64,000 nucleotides of DNA from Sphingobacteriaceae bacterium (GCA_014380615.1 JACMJM010000002.1:1-64000); one strand, 5' to 3'. Numbered from the stretch's first letter, positions 46,033 to 55,088 are shown. Program-made: numbers and translations. Notes: generated from the sequence alone by a model not told the origin.

Positions 46033-47463
46033 ATGCTACCAAATTTAACTAAATCAACAATTTGCTTATTTTATTCAATACTCATTTTATTATCAGTCGG
46101 CTGCGAAAAGAAAGAAGAACCCGGGGATGACCCAGAAGAATCCACTAACAAAGGTTTAATTGCGTACTGGAAGTTTGATGGTAACGGAAAAGACAGCTCG
46201 GCTAATAAAAACGATGCCACTCTTAAAAACCTTACTCCCACTCCCGATAGATTTGGAAAACCCGATAAAGCTTTCTATTTCAACGGAATTGATAGCTATG
46301 CCTCTGTGCAGGATAATAAAGATTTAAGGTTGAGTAAAACCGATTTCACCTTAAACGCATGGGTGCGTATGGATTCATATAATGCTTCTTTTGGATCAAA
46401 CATTTTAAGCAAGCATATTGCCGGAATGAACAATGGATGGGGATGGAGTGTTTGTGGTTATGCCAGTCCGGTAACCGGCCCTGGATTTTATGGCCCCGGA
46501 GGTGGAAGCATTAACGCAGTGGGAAAAAAAGTTGTAAGTCTTAACGACTGGCATATGCTTACCACCGTTTATGAACTATCTACCAAAAAATTAAGCATTT
46601 ATTTAGACGGAGAATTGGATACTACAGCATCCAACATTGCGGCACCAAATAAAGAAATCACGGCCATGTTATTTATCGGAAAGGATGAACCGACCAATAA
46701 ATACTATTTTAAAGGTGCCCTTGATGACATTAGTATTCATGGCAATGCCCTCAATGCGCAGCAAATTAAAACTCTTTATTTGAGCAACAAATCGGATAAT
46801 AAACTAATAGCTTACTGGCCGATGGATGGCGACGGAAAAGATATTTCTGGCAACGGAAACCATGCCACACTGTTTAATTTAACTCATACCAGAGACAGGT
46901 CATGTAATATCGGCGGAGCATTATTTTTTAATGGTGTAGACGGTTATGCAACGGTTGCTGACAAAATCTCTCTTAGATTAAATAATACTGATTTTACCCT
47001 CAACACCTGGATTAAAATGCAGACATACAACACATCGTATGGCTCTGTTATATTAAGTAAGCGCATAGCCGGCATTAATAGCGGCTGGAGTTGGGGCGTT
47101 GCTGGTTACTTTAGCAATTTCTCCGGAGTTTATTCAACCACTTTTGGACCAGGGGGAGGTAATGTAAACGCATTAGGAACAACAACAATACCTCTAAATA
47201 GCTGGCATATGATTACCAGCGTTTATAATGTAGTAAATAAATCGCTCGCCATTTATGTCGACGGAGAACTTGACAATATTTCCTACGGCCTTATGACTCC
47301 TAATGAGGCAATTACTAGTGCTCTTTACATTGGAAAGGATGAAGCGACTGGTATCTACTATATGCACGGAGCATTAGATGATATCAGGATTTATGGTAAA
47401 GCCCTAAGCGTAGATGAGGTTAAGAGTTTTTATACAAGCACCAAGGGTGGCTGTGAGATGTAA
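46033..47463 (+). CDS. LamG-repeat lipoprotein
   Basis: A 476-residue lipoprotein (LLSVGC, C24) followed by a Glu/Asp/Pro-rich spacer and two tandem LamG/concanavalin A-like domains. The first runs about residues 42-250 (IAYWKFDGNGKDSSANKNDAT), the second about 258-470 (IAYWPMDGDGKDISGNGNHAT). The two are strongly similar, with DFTLNAWVRM/DFTLNTWIKM and YLDGELD/YVDGELD, indicating internal duplication. Such lipoproteins bind glycans or adhere at the cell surface. It lies 34 bp after the GT4-GT2 gene, so it may belong to the same transcript. A terminator follows. Confidence 0.85.
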   Translation: MLPNLTKSTICLFYSILILLSVGCEKKEEPGDDPEESTNKGLIAYWKFDGNGKDSSANKNDATLKNLTPTPDRFGKPDKAFYFNGIDSYASVQDNKDLRLSKTDFTLNAWVRMDSYNASFGSNILSKHIAGMNNGWGWSVCGYASPVTGPGFYGPGGGSINAVGKKVVSLNDWHMLTTVYELSTKKLSIYLDGELDTTASNIAAPNKEITAMLFIGKDEPTNKYYFKGALDDISIHGNALNAQQIKTLYLSNKSDNKLIAYWPMDGDGKDISGNGNHATLFNLTHTRDRSCNIGGALFFNGVDGYATVADKISLRLNNTDFTLNTWIKMQTYNTSYGSVILSKRIAGINSGWSWGVAGYFSNFSGVYSTTFGPGGGNVNALGTTTIPLNSWHMITSVYNVVNKSLAIYVDGELDNISYGLMTPNEAITSALYIGKDEATGIYYMHGALDDIRIYGKALSVDEVKSFYTSTKGGCEM

Positions 47464-47481
47464 TTAGAATTTCAATCAAAA

Positions 47482-47519
47482 AATTAAACGCATAGTCCAA
47501 AAAACCTATGCGTTTAATT
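47482..47519. terminator. Bidirectional terminator between LamG and YfhO genes
   Basis: AATTAAACGCATAG (47482-47495) is perfectly complementary to CTATGCGTTTAATT (47506-47519), with a 10-nt loop and A/T-rich flanks, between convergent genes. Confidence 0.85.
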
Positions 47520-47527
47520 AATATTTT

Positions 47528-50008
47528 TTAGCTTCCAGCGATAGTACTGCTGGCCTTCTTTTTCTTATACTCCAAAAATATCGCAAACACCAGCCCCGCT
47601 ATTAGTATAATCGAAGAGATCAACGAAATAGTTTCACCGGTATAATATGACTGGGGTTCGAACTTAAATTCGAATTTGTGATTTCCGCCTGGCAGTTGTG
47701 CGGCCCTTAATACATAATTCGCCCGGAAGTAAGGAATCTTCTCGCCATCAACATAGGCATTCCAGCCTTTATCATACCATATTTCCGAAAACACGGCAAT
47801 CACATCATTAGCGGCAGAATACTCATAAGTAAGATGGTCGGGATGGTATTTTACAAGTTTAATATCCGAATTCCCAGGAATTTTTACCTTTTTATCATCA
47901 ATAAGCGGCTTAAATTCCTCGTTTATAATCGCCTCCTTTTTCGGATCGAAGCTGTTAAGCCCGTTCATCTCCTGCTCATTATCCTTGGCCCAGCGTATGG
48001 AAGGTACAAACCATGCGGCACCTGCTGTGGTAGCCCTGTTCTGAATCTGCTCCGACTGCCCGTCTTCACTTTTAGTGATAACATACTTGGCGTTTAGCAT
48101 ATCCAGAACATCCTCATTAATAGAGTTGCTAAATTGCTTATCGAGCAATTCCTGATAGCGTTTCAGCTTGGCGGCATGGTAGCCTCCCAAACTATGGTGA
48201 AAGTACGAAGCGTCGACACTCAGGAAAGGATTTGTACTAAGATCGAATACACGGTAGCCTAAACTAGGATCCCTGTTTATAAGCGCATCTACTTGGCGCG
48301 GTTGAAAAGGCTGTTCAATTTGAGTTTTTTCAGTAAAATTCTCATTGTTCAAATATCGGCGGTCTACGGGCCACATATCTATAAGTATGGCTCCTGCAAA
48401 AAGCATAAAAACTACCTGCTGAGAAAGTTTCTTTTGTACCAGTGCCCACAATAAACCGGCACCAATCAGCACAAAAATAAGTGATCTGAAAGCGTCAGAA
48501 CGGGCCAGGCTGATCCTGTCTTTAATTAAAGCGTTAGCAATTTCGGTGGCCAGCCCCTGGTCTCCGGTGCGCTGACTAAGCATTTGAATAAATTCGTTAT
48601 GTGCCGACGTTTTAAAATCGAGGAAGAGAGTGGGAAGAATTATTACAATAAGTATTAAACCTCCGGTAATGTAAAGTGATGTCAGAACTTTTTTCAATAA
48701 CACTTTTGAATCGTGTTCCCCCGAGGCGATTTCTTTGACAGCAAGAATCGCCAGTATGGGCACAAGTAAGCTTGTTACCGCAAGAATAGATTCTACGGCT
48801 CTGAACTTATTGTACAGAGGGAAATAATCGAAGAAAATGTCGGAGAACACGGGAAAATGTCTTCCAAAGGATAAAAGAAGGGTTAAAATTACGGCTGAAA
48901 GGATCCACCATTTAATGCGGTTCTTAACAATGAATAAACCCACTACAAACAAGAAACAAATGATCGCTCCGAAATAAAACGGCCCCGAAGTGAACCGCTT
49001 CTCACCCCAATAAGAAGGCATTTCTTTGGCCGCACCAATAGCCTGATCGGGCGCAATACCTTTGTCAATCAGCAACTTTGCAACATTGGATTTCTCATCA
49101 AGCTCTCCCTGCGATGCGCCGCCGTAAGCGTTAGGGATCAAAAAAGTAATATTCTCTAATATGCCCTGACTCCAATCATAGGCGTATTCCTTATCCAGGC
49201 CATCCGAAGGCTTACTGGAATCTTCGCTTTTTAAGTTCGATTTCCCTCTTATAGTTTCTTGTCCGTACTCATAAGTTGTCCATAACGAGCCTGCGTTTAC
49301 CCCAACCGATATAATTACTGCAGCCACTAAATATCCAAGCGATTTAATAAGCGGGGCATAGTGTTTTGCTTTCGCGGCATGATAAATTTCTATCCCTATT
49401 AAAATCAATAACGCCAGAAACAGGTAATAGGTCATTTGAATGTGGTTCGACCTAATCTCCAGTGCCAGAAAGAACGCTGTAACTGCGGCTCCTAATAAAT
49501 GTTTTCCGCGCAAGGCTAGAATTATACCCGCAAGAATAGGAGCGAAAAAGGCGATAGCCAGGGCTTTATTGCTGTGGCCCGCTTCAAGAATCTGAAAGTT
49601 ATAAGAAGAAAACGCGAACGCGATTGCTCCCGCTGCGGCGAGCCATGGATGGATCCGTAAAACGCAGAATAAGAGATAAGCTCCAAGCAGATAGAGAAGA
49701 ACCGTATCTACCGGAGTTGGAAATATTTTTTTGAAGAAGGAAATAACATGACTGGTAACGTTGCTCGGGTATTCTGCCCAGATTTGGTAAGCAGGCATTC
49801 CGCTGAACATGGAATTGGTCCAAAGAGGAGCTTTACCATCCTTAGCCCTAAAATCCATTATCTCTTTTTGGCCGCCCTGAGCCTGCCGTACATCATTTTG
49901 GTACAATGATTTCCCTTGTATTACCGGACTGAAATAGACAAAGCATAAAGCGATAAAAATTCCGATGATGGCAAGGTGTACGCCATTATTTTTGAACCAA
50001 TTATTCAT
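47528..50008 (-). CDS. YfhO-family membrane protein
   Basis: An 826-residue protein with about 12-14 transmembrane helices. It begins NGVHLAIIGIFIALCFVYF, and its loop FSGMPAYQIW near residue 65 is a mark of Bacteroidota YfhO proteins. A large extracytoplasmic region sits near residues 560-780, and a last helix (about 790-815) precedes a Lys-rich end. YfhO relates to GT-C-type lipid-linked sugar transferases; in Gram-positive bacteria it glycosylates lipoteichoic acid. Here a role in surface glycan modification fits the neighbouring cluster but is inferred. It converges with the LamG gene. Confidence 0.85.
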   Translation of the reverse strand: MNNWFKNNGVHLAIIGIFIALCFVYFSPVIQGKSLYQNDVRQAQGGQKEIMDFRAKDGKAPLWTNSMFSGMPAYQIWAEYPSNVTSHVISFFKKIFPTPVDTVLLYLLGAYLLFCVLRIHPWLAAAGAIAFAFSSYNFQILEAGHSNKALAIAFFAPILAGIILALRGKHLLGAAVTAFFLALEIRSNHIQMTYYLFLALLILIGIEIYHAAKAKHYAPLIKSLGYLVAAVIISVGVNAGSLWTTYEYGQETIRGKSNLKSEDSSKPSDGLDKEYAYDWSQGILENITFLIPNAYGGASQGELDEKSNVAKLLIDKGIAPDQAIGAAKEMPSYWGEKRFTSGPFYFGAIICFLFVVGLFIVKNRIKWWILSAVILTLLLSFGRHFPVFSDIFFDYFPLYNKFRAVESILAVTSLLVPILAILAVKEIASGEHDSKVLLKKVLTSLYITGGLILIVIILPTLFLDFKTSAHNEFIQMLSQRTGDQGLATEIANALIKDRISLARSDAFRSLIFVLIGAGLLWALVQKKLSQQVVFMLFAGAILIDMWPVDRRYLNNENFTEKTQIEQPFQPRQVDALINRDPSLGYRVFDLSTNPFLSVDASYFHHSLGGYHAAKLKRYQELLDKQFSNSINEDVLDMLNAKYVITKSEDGQSEQIQNRATTAGAAWFVPSIRWAKDNEQEMNGLNSFDPKKEAIINEEFKPLIDDKKVKIPGNSDIKLVKYHPDHLTYEYSAANDVIAVFSEIWYDKGWNAYVDGEKIPYFRANYVLRAAQLPGGNHKFEFKFEPQSYYTGETISLISSIILIAGLVFAIFLEYKKKKASSTIAGS

Positions 50009-50029
50009 TTTTCAGTGTTTTGAAGAAAC

Positions 50030-50037
50030 CAAAAGTA
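50030..50037 (-). promoter_or_regulatory. -7 promoter element of the YfhO gene
   Basis: On the minus strand TACTTTTG matches TAnnTTTG, 21 nt before the ATG at 50008; a TTG lies 26 nt further up, longer than usual. Confidence 0.5.
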
Positions 50038-50168
50038 GGAAAAAGAAGGTGATTAATGATGTGCAAATTTGCTGATGTGCAGGCCTCTAAAATTGCTTCG
50101 ATGACGTATTTGATTTAACTCTTCAATACCTTGTTGCTTTATGTTCCAAGATCACCATTAAGGGGCTA

Positions 50169-50426
50169 TTATTTTAACTCTTCAAAATCTATGAAATCAC
50201 CGGCCTTATCTGCCGCCCGGGCTTCTTTATCTTTTGGCGGAACATAGTCTACACTTATTTTACCGGCAGGACGGCGAGGAGCCTCTTGCTGCCGATACTG
50301 GTTATTTACCTGATCCTGAACTTTGCTTACCATTTTTCTAAACAATACGGGCAACAATAAGCGGGCAATCATTCTGATAAGCCAGATAACCAGGATAGAG
50401 ATTATTAAAAATTTAAGTAGTGGCAT
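50169..50426 (-). CDS. DUF4834 small membrane protein
   Basis: An 85-residue protein with one N-terminal helix (about 4-26) and a basic, Gln-rich cytoplasmic or periplasmic part ending in VDYVPPKDKEARAADKAGDF then IDFEELK, the conserved tail of the DUF4834 family. The function is unknown; the family is found in Bacteroidota. It lies alone, with its start 40 bp from an ATATTTG sequence. It is short but clearly conserved, so I regard it as real. Confidence 0.85.
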   Translation of the reverse strand: MPLLKFLIISILVIWLIRMIARLLLPVLFRKMVSKVQDQVNNQYRQQEAPRRPAGKISVDYVPPKDKEARAADKAGDFIDFEELK

Positions 50427-50723
50427 TCTTTATAAAAATCGATACAAATATGACTATAAAATAAATTAAATGTTTCAAACCTTGTTTCAAGCTTACACTT
50501 AAATGATATATGGCTCAGGGGTAAAGGCAAAACAGATAGAGTTATGGTTCCTATGCAAACTCAAAATTTCAATTATCCGATTTTCGAAAAAGATGACGAC
50601 TATACGTACCATACAAAAAAATTTATTTTAAATTAGACAGAAGGTTTATACTCTTGCGGCGGATATTGCCGAAAAATTGTTCGCCGGGATAACCTATTTT
50701 AATTACATCTATTAAATCCTATT
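50427..50723. other. Intergenic stretch without a recognised gene
   Basis: About 297 bp, AT-rich. A 42-codon frame begins at 50503, but it lacks any recognisable feature and I do not support it. I see no hairpin with a T run and no tRNA-like fold. Divergent promoters for the DUF4834 gene and the outer-membrane-type gene must lie here. Confidence 0.4.
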
Positions 50724-51353
50724 ATGAAACAAACAGTGGGCCTGGCCTTTGTAGTATTTATATTTTTCACATTAACGTCAGCGGGCCAATCCGCCGAATT
50801 TTCAGGTTCAAGTATTAAAACGGGATTGGCTTTAGGCGGTTTTAGTGGAAAAGTTGAAGAAGGCGTTGGTTTTATGATGTCTCTGGGTTATCAAAAATCT
50901 TATAGAGAGGGCCGGTTACGCCTTAATCCTGATATCATAGCCGGTAGTTTCAGGCCGGTTGGCCTTCATCAAAGGGATCAATATTACCGGCTAACATCTC
51001 TTGGTTTAAATGTATCTTCTGATGTTATCAAGGGCAGGAGCATATCTCTTTTTATTGGCACAGGTGTATCTTTAAATTATTTGAGAGGGATTTTGGGTGC
51101 CGGAGGCCCCGACGATAAGTCGTATTACGGTGGCCGCCAGCCATCGGATTACTTATACAAATTATATTATGCCGGCAATCTGGCTTTAGGTTTTAGATTT
51201 GACCAGAAAGAGCGTCGGGTGGCCTATCAATTCCTACCCTTTACCGGATATTTCGGCAATAAAAATTTCAATCTTGGTTTCGCCAGATTCGACGTAGATA
51301 TTAAACTTAATAGCAAAAGCCAGGGCACTTCATCTTCTTCTCAAAAAAAATAA
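50724..51353 (+). CDS. Exported outer-membrane-type protein, unrecognised
   Basis: A 209-residue protein with a signal peptide (about 1-22, ending TSAGQ). The remainder has alternating hydrophobic/polar strands, many Gly, Arg and Tyr residues (LRLNPDIIAGSFRP, LYYAGNLALGFRFD), and ends in a Ser/Lys-rich tail. This is the look of a small outer-membrane beta-barrel of the PorT/OmpW type, but I do not recognise the family. It lies 70 bp before the TlpA-like gene in the same direction and may be co-transcribed. The function is unknown. Confidence 0.7.
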   Translation: MKQTVGLAFVVFIFFTLTSAGQSAEFSGSSIKTGLALGGFSGKVEEGVGFMMSLGYQKSYREGRLRLNPDIIAGSFRPVGLHQRDQYYRLTSLGLNVSSDVIKGRSISLFIGTGVSLNYLRGILGAGGPDDKSYYGGRQPSDYLYKLYYAGNLALGFRFDQKERRVAYQFLPFTGYFGNKNFNLGFARFDVDIKLNSKSQGTSSSSQKK

Positions 51354-51423
51354 TACTGCCCAAACCACACAAAGGCTATGCGCATACTTAGCAGCAAATG
51401 AAAATATTTAATTAACCTAAACC

Positions 51424-52620
51424 ATGAATCGATTCGCCTGTATAATCCTTCTTTTTTTGTCTTTCAGTGCATACTCTCAAATCAGCACACAATACAAATC
51501 AAAATATTTTGACCAAACGTCTTTTTTCGGCGATACCCTCCCGCAAAGAGTAATGACGGCAATCAGGCAATTTGAACAGGCGGAGGCAAATCGACTGGAA
51601 AAGTTTATTAAAGAAAATCAGCCTTCTGATGCAAAGGTCAAAGAACTGATGACAAACCAGCAATATCTCGCCGCATATAATTTTTATAGGTTCCTGGGAG
51701 GAAATAAGTTCAAGATTCGGGCGGCTTACAAGCGCAATTTTAAAGAATGGCAACGCATTCAGGACAGTTTATTTTCGGTGGTAAAACTCGATAATGAGGA
51801 GGCTTTTTCTTCCCCTGTTTACAAAGACTTAATCGCCACATTTCTGCTTAGAGAGAAAGAACGTTTATGGGAGGAAAGCGGTTCAAACCCCCGGGAATTT
51901 TTTAAACGCTGGTACAACGCCAGTGTAGAAGAAGGGGCAGCCTTATTTCAGGCAGATATGTCTAACATTCTGAAAGAAAAAATCATCACTCACTATTTCA
52001 GCGGTAAAACCGCAGAATACATGTACTCTTTGTTATTTAAAGACATTGTAGAAGATAGTGATCCGACAAATGCGCTCGTTATTTTTCAACGCTTTAAACA
52101 AAAATACCCACAGAGCCCTTACCTCGCCACCATTACGCCTCAAATGGCAAAAATTGAAGCTAATCTGCAACGCTCGTTAAGTTCTAAAATGGTTTTCTTT
52201 ACGGATAACGGCACTAAACTGAACACCTTTAAAGAGATGCTTGACCAAGTAAAAGGTAAAACAGTTTTGGTAGATATGTGGGGAACATGGTGCGGGCCCT
52301 GCCGTGAGGAAATCGAGAAAAACGGCCCTGCCCTGAAGAAACACTTTGCGGGAAAAGGCCTAGATTACCTATACGTTGCCTGTTACGATTCCAAAAACGA
52401 AAAAAAATGGAAAGATCTCATTGCTTATTTCAATCTCGAAGGAATGCACCTGCTGGCTAACCAGGCCCTGAACGATGACATTATGAAAAGTGTAAAAAGC
52501 TCCGGATATCCTACTTACTTTATTATTAAAAAGGATGGCTCGTTTGAGAAATCTAAAGCAGGATATCCCATGAAACGGGATGTATTGATAAAGCAGTTGG
52601 AAGAGGCACTGGCACAATAA
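51424..52620 (+). CDS. Exported TlpA-like thioredoxin protein
   Basis: A 398-residue protein with a signal peptide (about 1-19), a helical N-terminal region (about 30-245) and a C-terminal thioredoxin-like domain (about 255-395) with the redox motif WCGPC (C290 and C293) and a cis-proline segment SSGYPTYFIIKKDG. TlpA-like proteins reduce or oxidise periplasmic thiols, for example in cytochrome maturation. The helical N-domain is not DUF4369. It follows the outer-membrane-type gene. No ccm genes are adjacent, so the partner is unknown. Confidence 0.83.
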   Translation: MNRFACIILLFLSFSAYSQISTQYKSKYFDQTSFFGDTLPQRVMTAIRQFEQAEANRLEKFIKENQPSDAKVKELMTNQQYLAAYNFYRFLGGNKFKIRAAYKRNFKEWQRIQDSLFSVVKLDNEEAFSSPVYKDLIATFLLREKERLWEESGSNPREFFKRWYNASVEEGAALFQADMSNILKEKIITHYFSGKTAEYMYSLLFKDIVEDSDPTNALVIFQRFKQKYPQSPYLATITPQMAKIEANLQRSLSSKMVFFTDNGTKLNTFKEMLDQVKGKTVLVDMWGTWCGPCREEIEKNGPALKKHFAGKGLDYLYVACYDSKNEKKWKDLIAYFNLEGMHLLANQALNDDIMKSVKSSGYPTYFIIKKDGSFEKSKAGYPMKRDVLIKQLEEALAQ

Positions 52621-52936
52621 CGCCCGACGATAAGAATTCGGCGGGTAGAAGGTTTGGAAAAGATGCTGCTGCTCTGTGACCTTCATTTCTCCCGATTTGA
52701 GAAACCTTTCAACCGAATATAGTACTTACCAAAGCGGGGAAAGGGTTGAGGTAAACCAGGAGAGAAAGATCATCACATCCGGCTTTGAAAAACTAAAGAA
52801 ATCGGGATTCACTCCCGGCCTGTTCAATCACAATCTAAACCCGAAACGTTTTAAAACAGCATTATGGTTTGCTTGTTATATTATATTTAATCTTTAAACG
52901 CCTTCCTGTATACTAATAACTTTATTCAACAAATTA
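52621..52936. other. Intergenic stretch, no gene supported
   Basis: The 316 bp between the TlpA-like gene and the 99-residue gene contain one 73-codon frame starting with GTG (52676-52897). Its composition is unremarkable and I see no ribosome-binding or family feature. No hairpin terminator is obvious. Confidence 0.4.
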
Positions 52937-53236
52937 ATGGAAAGCATTATCTACGACCTGTACCTCCGCTTAAACGGAGAAGATTTAAACGCAAACCTTC
53001 AAGATCACCATCTTAAGAATTTCATTCTGGTATCACATGATGATGACGGCTCTGTTCTTCACGGATTCGTAAAACAAGTAACACCCGAAGATTACCATGT
53101 ATTTGTGCGTGAAAAAGATGTTATTGTAGGATATAAGAAATTAAGTAAAGGTGTTATAAAATGCACTTTTGGCAGCAATGAAACCGAGTTATGGGTAGAA
53201 CAGATTGCCAAAAAACTAGCCAATAGAATAGCTTAA
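52937..53236 (+). CDS. Hypothetical small protein
   Basis: A 99-residue acidic-to-neutral soluble protein without signal peptide or membrane segment. It looks like a single alpha/beta domain: strands around FILVSHDDDGSVLHGFV and YHVFVREKDVIVGYKK, then a helix at the end (LWVEQIAKKLANRIA). I do not recognise the family. The codon use and ATG start look normal for the region. It is isolated in a region of short uncharacterised genes. Nothing about its function can be stated. Confidence 0.6.
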   Translation: MESIIYDLYLRLNGEDLNANLQDHHLKNFILVSHDDDGSVLHGFVKQVTPEDYHVFVREKDVIVGYKKLSKGVIKCTFGSNETELWVEQIAKKLANRIA

Positions 53237-53363
53237 GCCTTATCAGGAAATAGTTTTAGTCCACCTTAGGTAGCACTGAAATTTTATTCTGCAACTTAAG
53301 ACAGATACTGAGGCATACAACTAAATTATTCTTACATTGGTTCTCTAAACCAAGCCCCTATCA

Positions 53364-53750
53364 ATGTCATATTCAGGTGTTAATGCATTTCCTAAAGGGA
53401 TTTTGATGATAGGTAGATTTATGGTGCTTTCAATATTAGGTATTTTATTCCGATACTATGATATCAAGCAACAAGGGTTAAAAATCCCTCAAAACCATTT
53501 GTATAATTCCGCACTCAATATCATGTACATCATCTGCGGACTTCTGCTTCTTTCGAAGAAGAAAAATTTAATACATGCAGCGCTTGTTATTATCGCCGCA
53601 TTTCTTTTGAATGGAATAGTTAAGGCAATTACTAACCCAATAAACGGATCCGGAGCGGCGGCTGTGTTTGTATTTTCACTGTCCCTGCATACCTTTTTTT
53701 TCGTCTACATCTGGCTAAAGTCTAAGCGTTATTTCGCTGAGATAAACTAG
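53364..53750 (+). CDS. Hypothetical membrane protein
   Basis: A 128-residue protein with four probable transmembrane segments (about 13-28, 47-63, 68-87 and 97-117) and a basic cytoplasmic end (LKSKRYFAEIN). No family is recognised. It has no neighbour with which it overlaps or is closely spaced. The call as a real gene rests on the length, membrane pattern and normal ATG start; function unknown. Confidence 0.58.
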   Translation: MSYSGVNAFPKGILMIGRFMVLSILGILFRYYDIKQQGLKIPQNHLYNSALNIMYIICGLLLLSKKKNLIHAALVIIAAFLLNGIVKAITNPINGSGAAAVFVFSLSLHTFFFVYIWLKSKRYFAEIN

Positions 53751-53984
53751 AATTGATTCATCAATCAGTTGTTCCAATCAGTGCTATTTAACCAGCATTG
53801 AATCGGTAAAAACAGGATGTCCAAAACATCCATTTACAGAATTATATGCAATTGTAGCACGTATACCGATAATGCAAACCGATCTCCGGTTTACCTAAAA
53901 AGGAGCCAGAACTTAGAAACACAAAACTTTTTCGGGTATTCTCAATTCTTTATTAACACCGCACTAGCGGATAACATTAATTAT

Positions 53985-54377
53985 ATGCAAAAAATACCCT
54001 CACTGGAAATATTGCTCAATACACCGCAAAAGAAACTAGCTTTCTTTCAGAATCTTATCATTATAGCCGCTGCAGACAAAGTACTTGATGAGGATGAAAG
54101 CAAACTGTTGCTTACAATCGGAGATAGGTTAGCTCTTGAGCCGGATGACGTAATGCCCATGGTTGATAACCTTGCCGTATTAAGCTTCATCATCCCTGAG
54201 GATGGCTTGCAAAAAACATTGGAACTGCAAACACTGGTACAAATGATGATGCAGGACGGACAAGTTCATGACCGGGAATACGCGCTGTGCCTTGAATACG
54301 CCCATAGAATTGGTTACGGCAAAGATATTCTGAATGATATGGTTAGGAAATTCACGATTGATGATTCCGGGATATAA
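53985..54377 (+). CDS. TerB-like small protein
   Basis: A 130-residue helical protein beginning at the ATG at 53985 (MQKIPSLEILLNTPQKKLAF); the open frame extends upstream to 53817, but that part lacks conserved character. The body has ADKVLDEDESKLLLTIGDRL and MMMQDGQVHDREYALCLEYA, the alternating acidic pattern of TerB/TerB-like domains, which carry a metal-binding acidic core. TerB proteins occur in tellurite-resistance clusters and in membrane stress modules. No other ter genes are present, so the role is unknown. The start is my choice and not certain. Confidence 0.68.
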   Translation: MQKIPSLEILLNTPQKKLAFFQNLIIIAAADKVLDEDESKLLLTIGDRLALEPDDVMPMVDNLAVLSFIIPEDGLQKTLELQTLVQMMMQDGQVHDREYALCLEYAHRIGYGKDILNDMVRKFTIDDSGI

Positions 54378-54409
54378 AATCATGCTACTCGGACTAATTT
54401 TTAAGCTCC

Positions 54410-54440
54410 TTGGGGATGAGACCTAAAACCCCTACATTTG
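54410..54440 (+). promoter_or_regulatory. Bacteroidota promoter of the small-gene/nucleotidyltransferase pair
   Basis: TTG (54410-54412), a 20-nt spacer and TACATTTG (54433-54440) fit the -33/-7 consensus. The ATG at 54444 follows by only three nucleotides, so the message would be leaderless or start inside the first codons. Confidence 0.7.
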
Positions 54441-54443
54441 AAA

Positions 54444-54656
54444 ATGTCCGAATTTCGATTAGACAGAACCGCATTTAAAGCTCAAACAGCAGAACAAGCT
54501 TCGGCCTCTCATGCGCAATATTATAAAACACTTACCTGGCAGGAAAGGCTCAGAATTGCGAATTACCTGAATAGTATAGCTTATAATTATCCCGAAGAGA
54601 ATCCGCCCCGATTAGACAAAACCAGGTTTAGTGTAAGAGCCAGAGGAAATGGGTAA
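54444..54656 (+). CDS. Small protein preceding a nucleotidyltransferase
   Basis: A 70-residue soluble protein. The start is ATG at 54444 (MSEFRLDRTAFKAQTAE); an in-frame TTG at 54438 lies within the promoter -7 element. Segments AFKAQTAEQASASHAQYY, LTWQERLRIANYLNSIAY and RLDKTRFSVRARG resemble a family of small proteins encoded just before DUF6036/AbiEii-type nucleotidyltransferases in Bacteroidota, a pairing that looks like a toxin-antitoxin-like or accessory unit. Its last codons overlap the start of the next frame by 8 bp. The partner is broken here, so the function may be lost. Confidence 0.75.
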   Translation: MSEFRLDRTAFKAQTAEQASASHAQYYKTLTWQERLRIANYLNSIAYNYPEENPPRLDKTRFSVRARGNG

Positions 54657-55088
54657 TATTTTCAATCAAGATTTCAGGGATTTTATCAGGTCACTTAACG
54701 CGAACAAGGTAAGGTACATACTAATTGGCGGGTTTTCGGTTATTCGAGAACTACAGGAGATATGGATATTTGGGTGGAGGGAACGCCTGATAATTATGTT
54801 TTACTAAAAAAAGCTTTTGCAGAATTTGGGATGCCGGTGTTTGATATGACCGAAGACAACTTCTTAAACCATAAAAACTGGGATGTATTTACTTTTGGTA
54901 TGCCTCCTTCCGCCATCGACGTAATGATTAATGTGAAGGGATTGAACTTTCCAGAATGCTATGAAAAAGCGATTTTTTTCCTTGAAGAAGATCTAAAAAT
55001 AAGAACAATCCATATCAGCGATTTGATTACTGCTAAAAAATCTTCCGCAAGGCCCAAAGATCTGGATGATTTAGAAAATTTATCCTAA
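54649..55088 (+). pseudogene. Nucleotidyltransferase (DUF6036/AbiEii-like), frameshifted
   Basis: The frame opens at ATG 54649 (MGNIFNQDFRDFIRSLNANK), reads YILIGGFSVIR, and runs into a stop after about 51 codons. From 54738 a different frame continues with GYSRTTGDMDIWVEG and goes on to a normal end at 55088. In relatives the motif reads GGF-x(5)-GYSRTTGD without a break. Here five codons are replaced by two bases (TC), consistent with a 13-nt loss. If the ancestor had GGTTATT twice, 13 bp apart, slippage between them would give exactly this. The DxD-like GDMDIWVE is the catalytic motif. Without sequencing reads an error cannot be excluded, but a 13-nt gap is not a typical one. Confidence 0.82.

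Noticed and set aside
48000..49900. Several antisense frames within yfhO
   Set aside because: They are shadows of a long membrane protein with clear family features.
50503..50631. Short frame in the DUF4834-proximal gap
   Set aside because: 42 codons with no family feature, no ribosome-binding evidence and no conserved neighbour.
52676..52897. A 73-codon frame beginning with GTG after the TlpA-like gene
   Set aside because: No recognisable motif, a rare start without support, and composition that fits chance; left as intergenic.
54649..55088. Programmed frameshift instead of a deletion
   Set aside because: The junction is not a typical slippery sequence, and the missing length is 13 nt rather than a one-base shift; a simple deletion is the better explanation.
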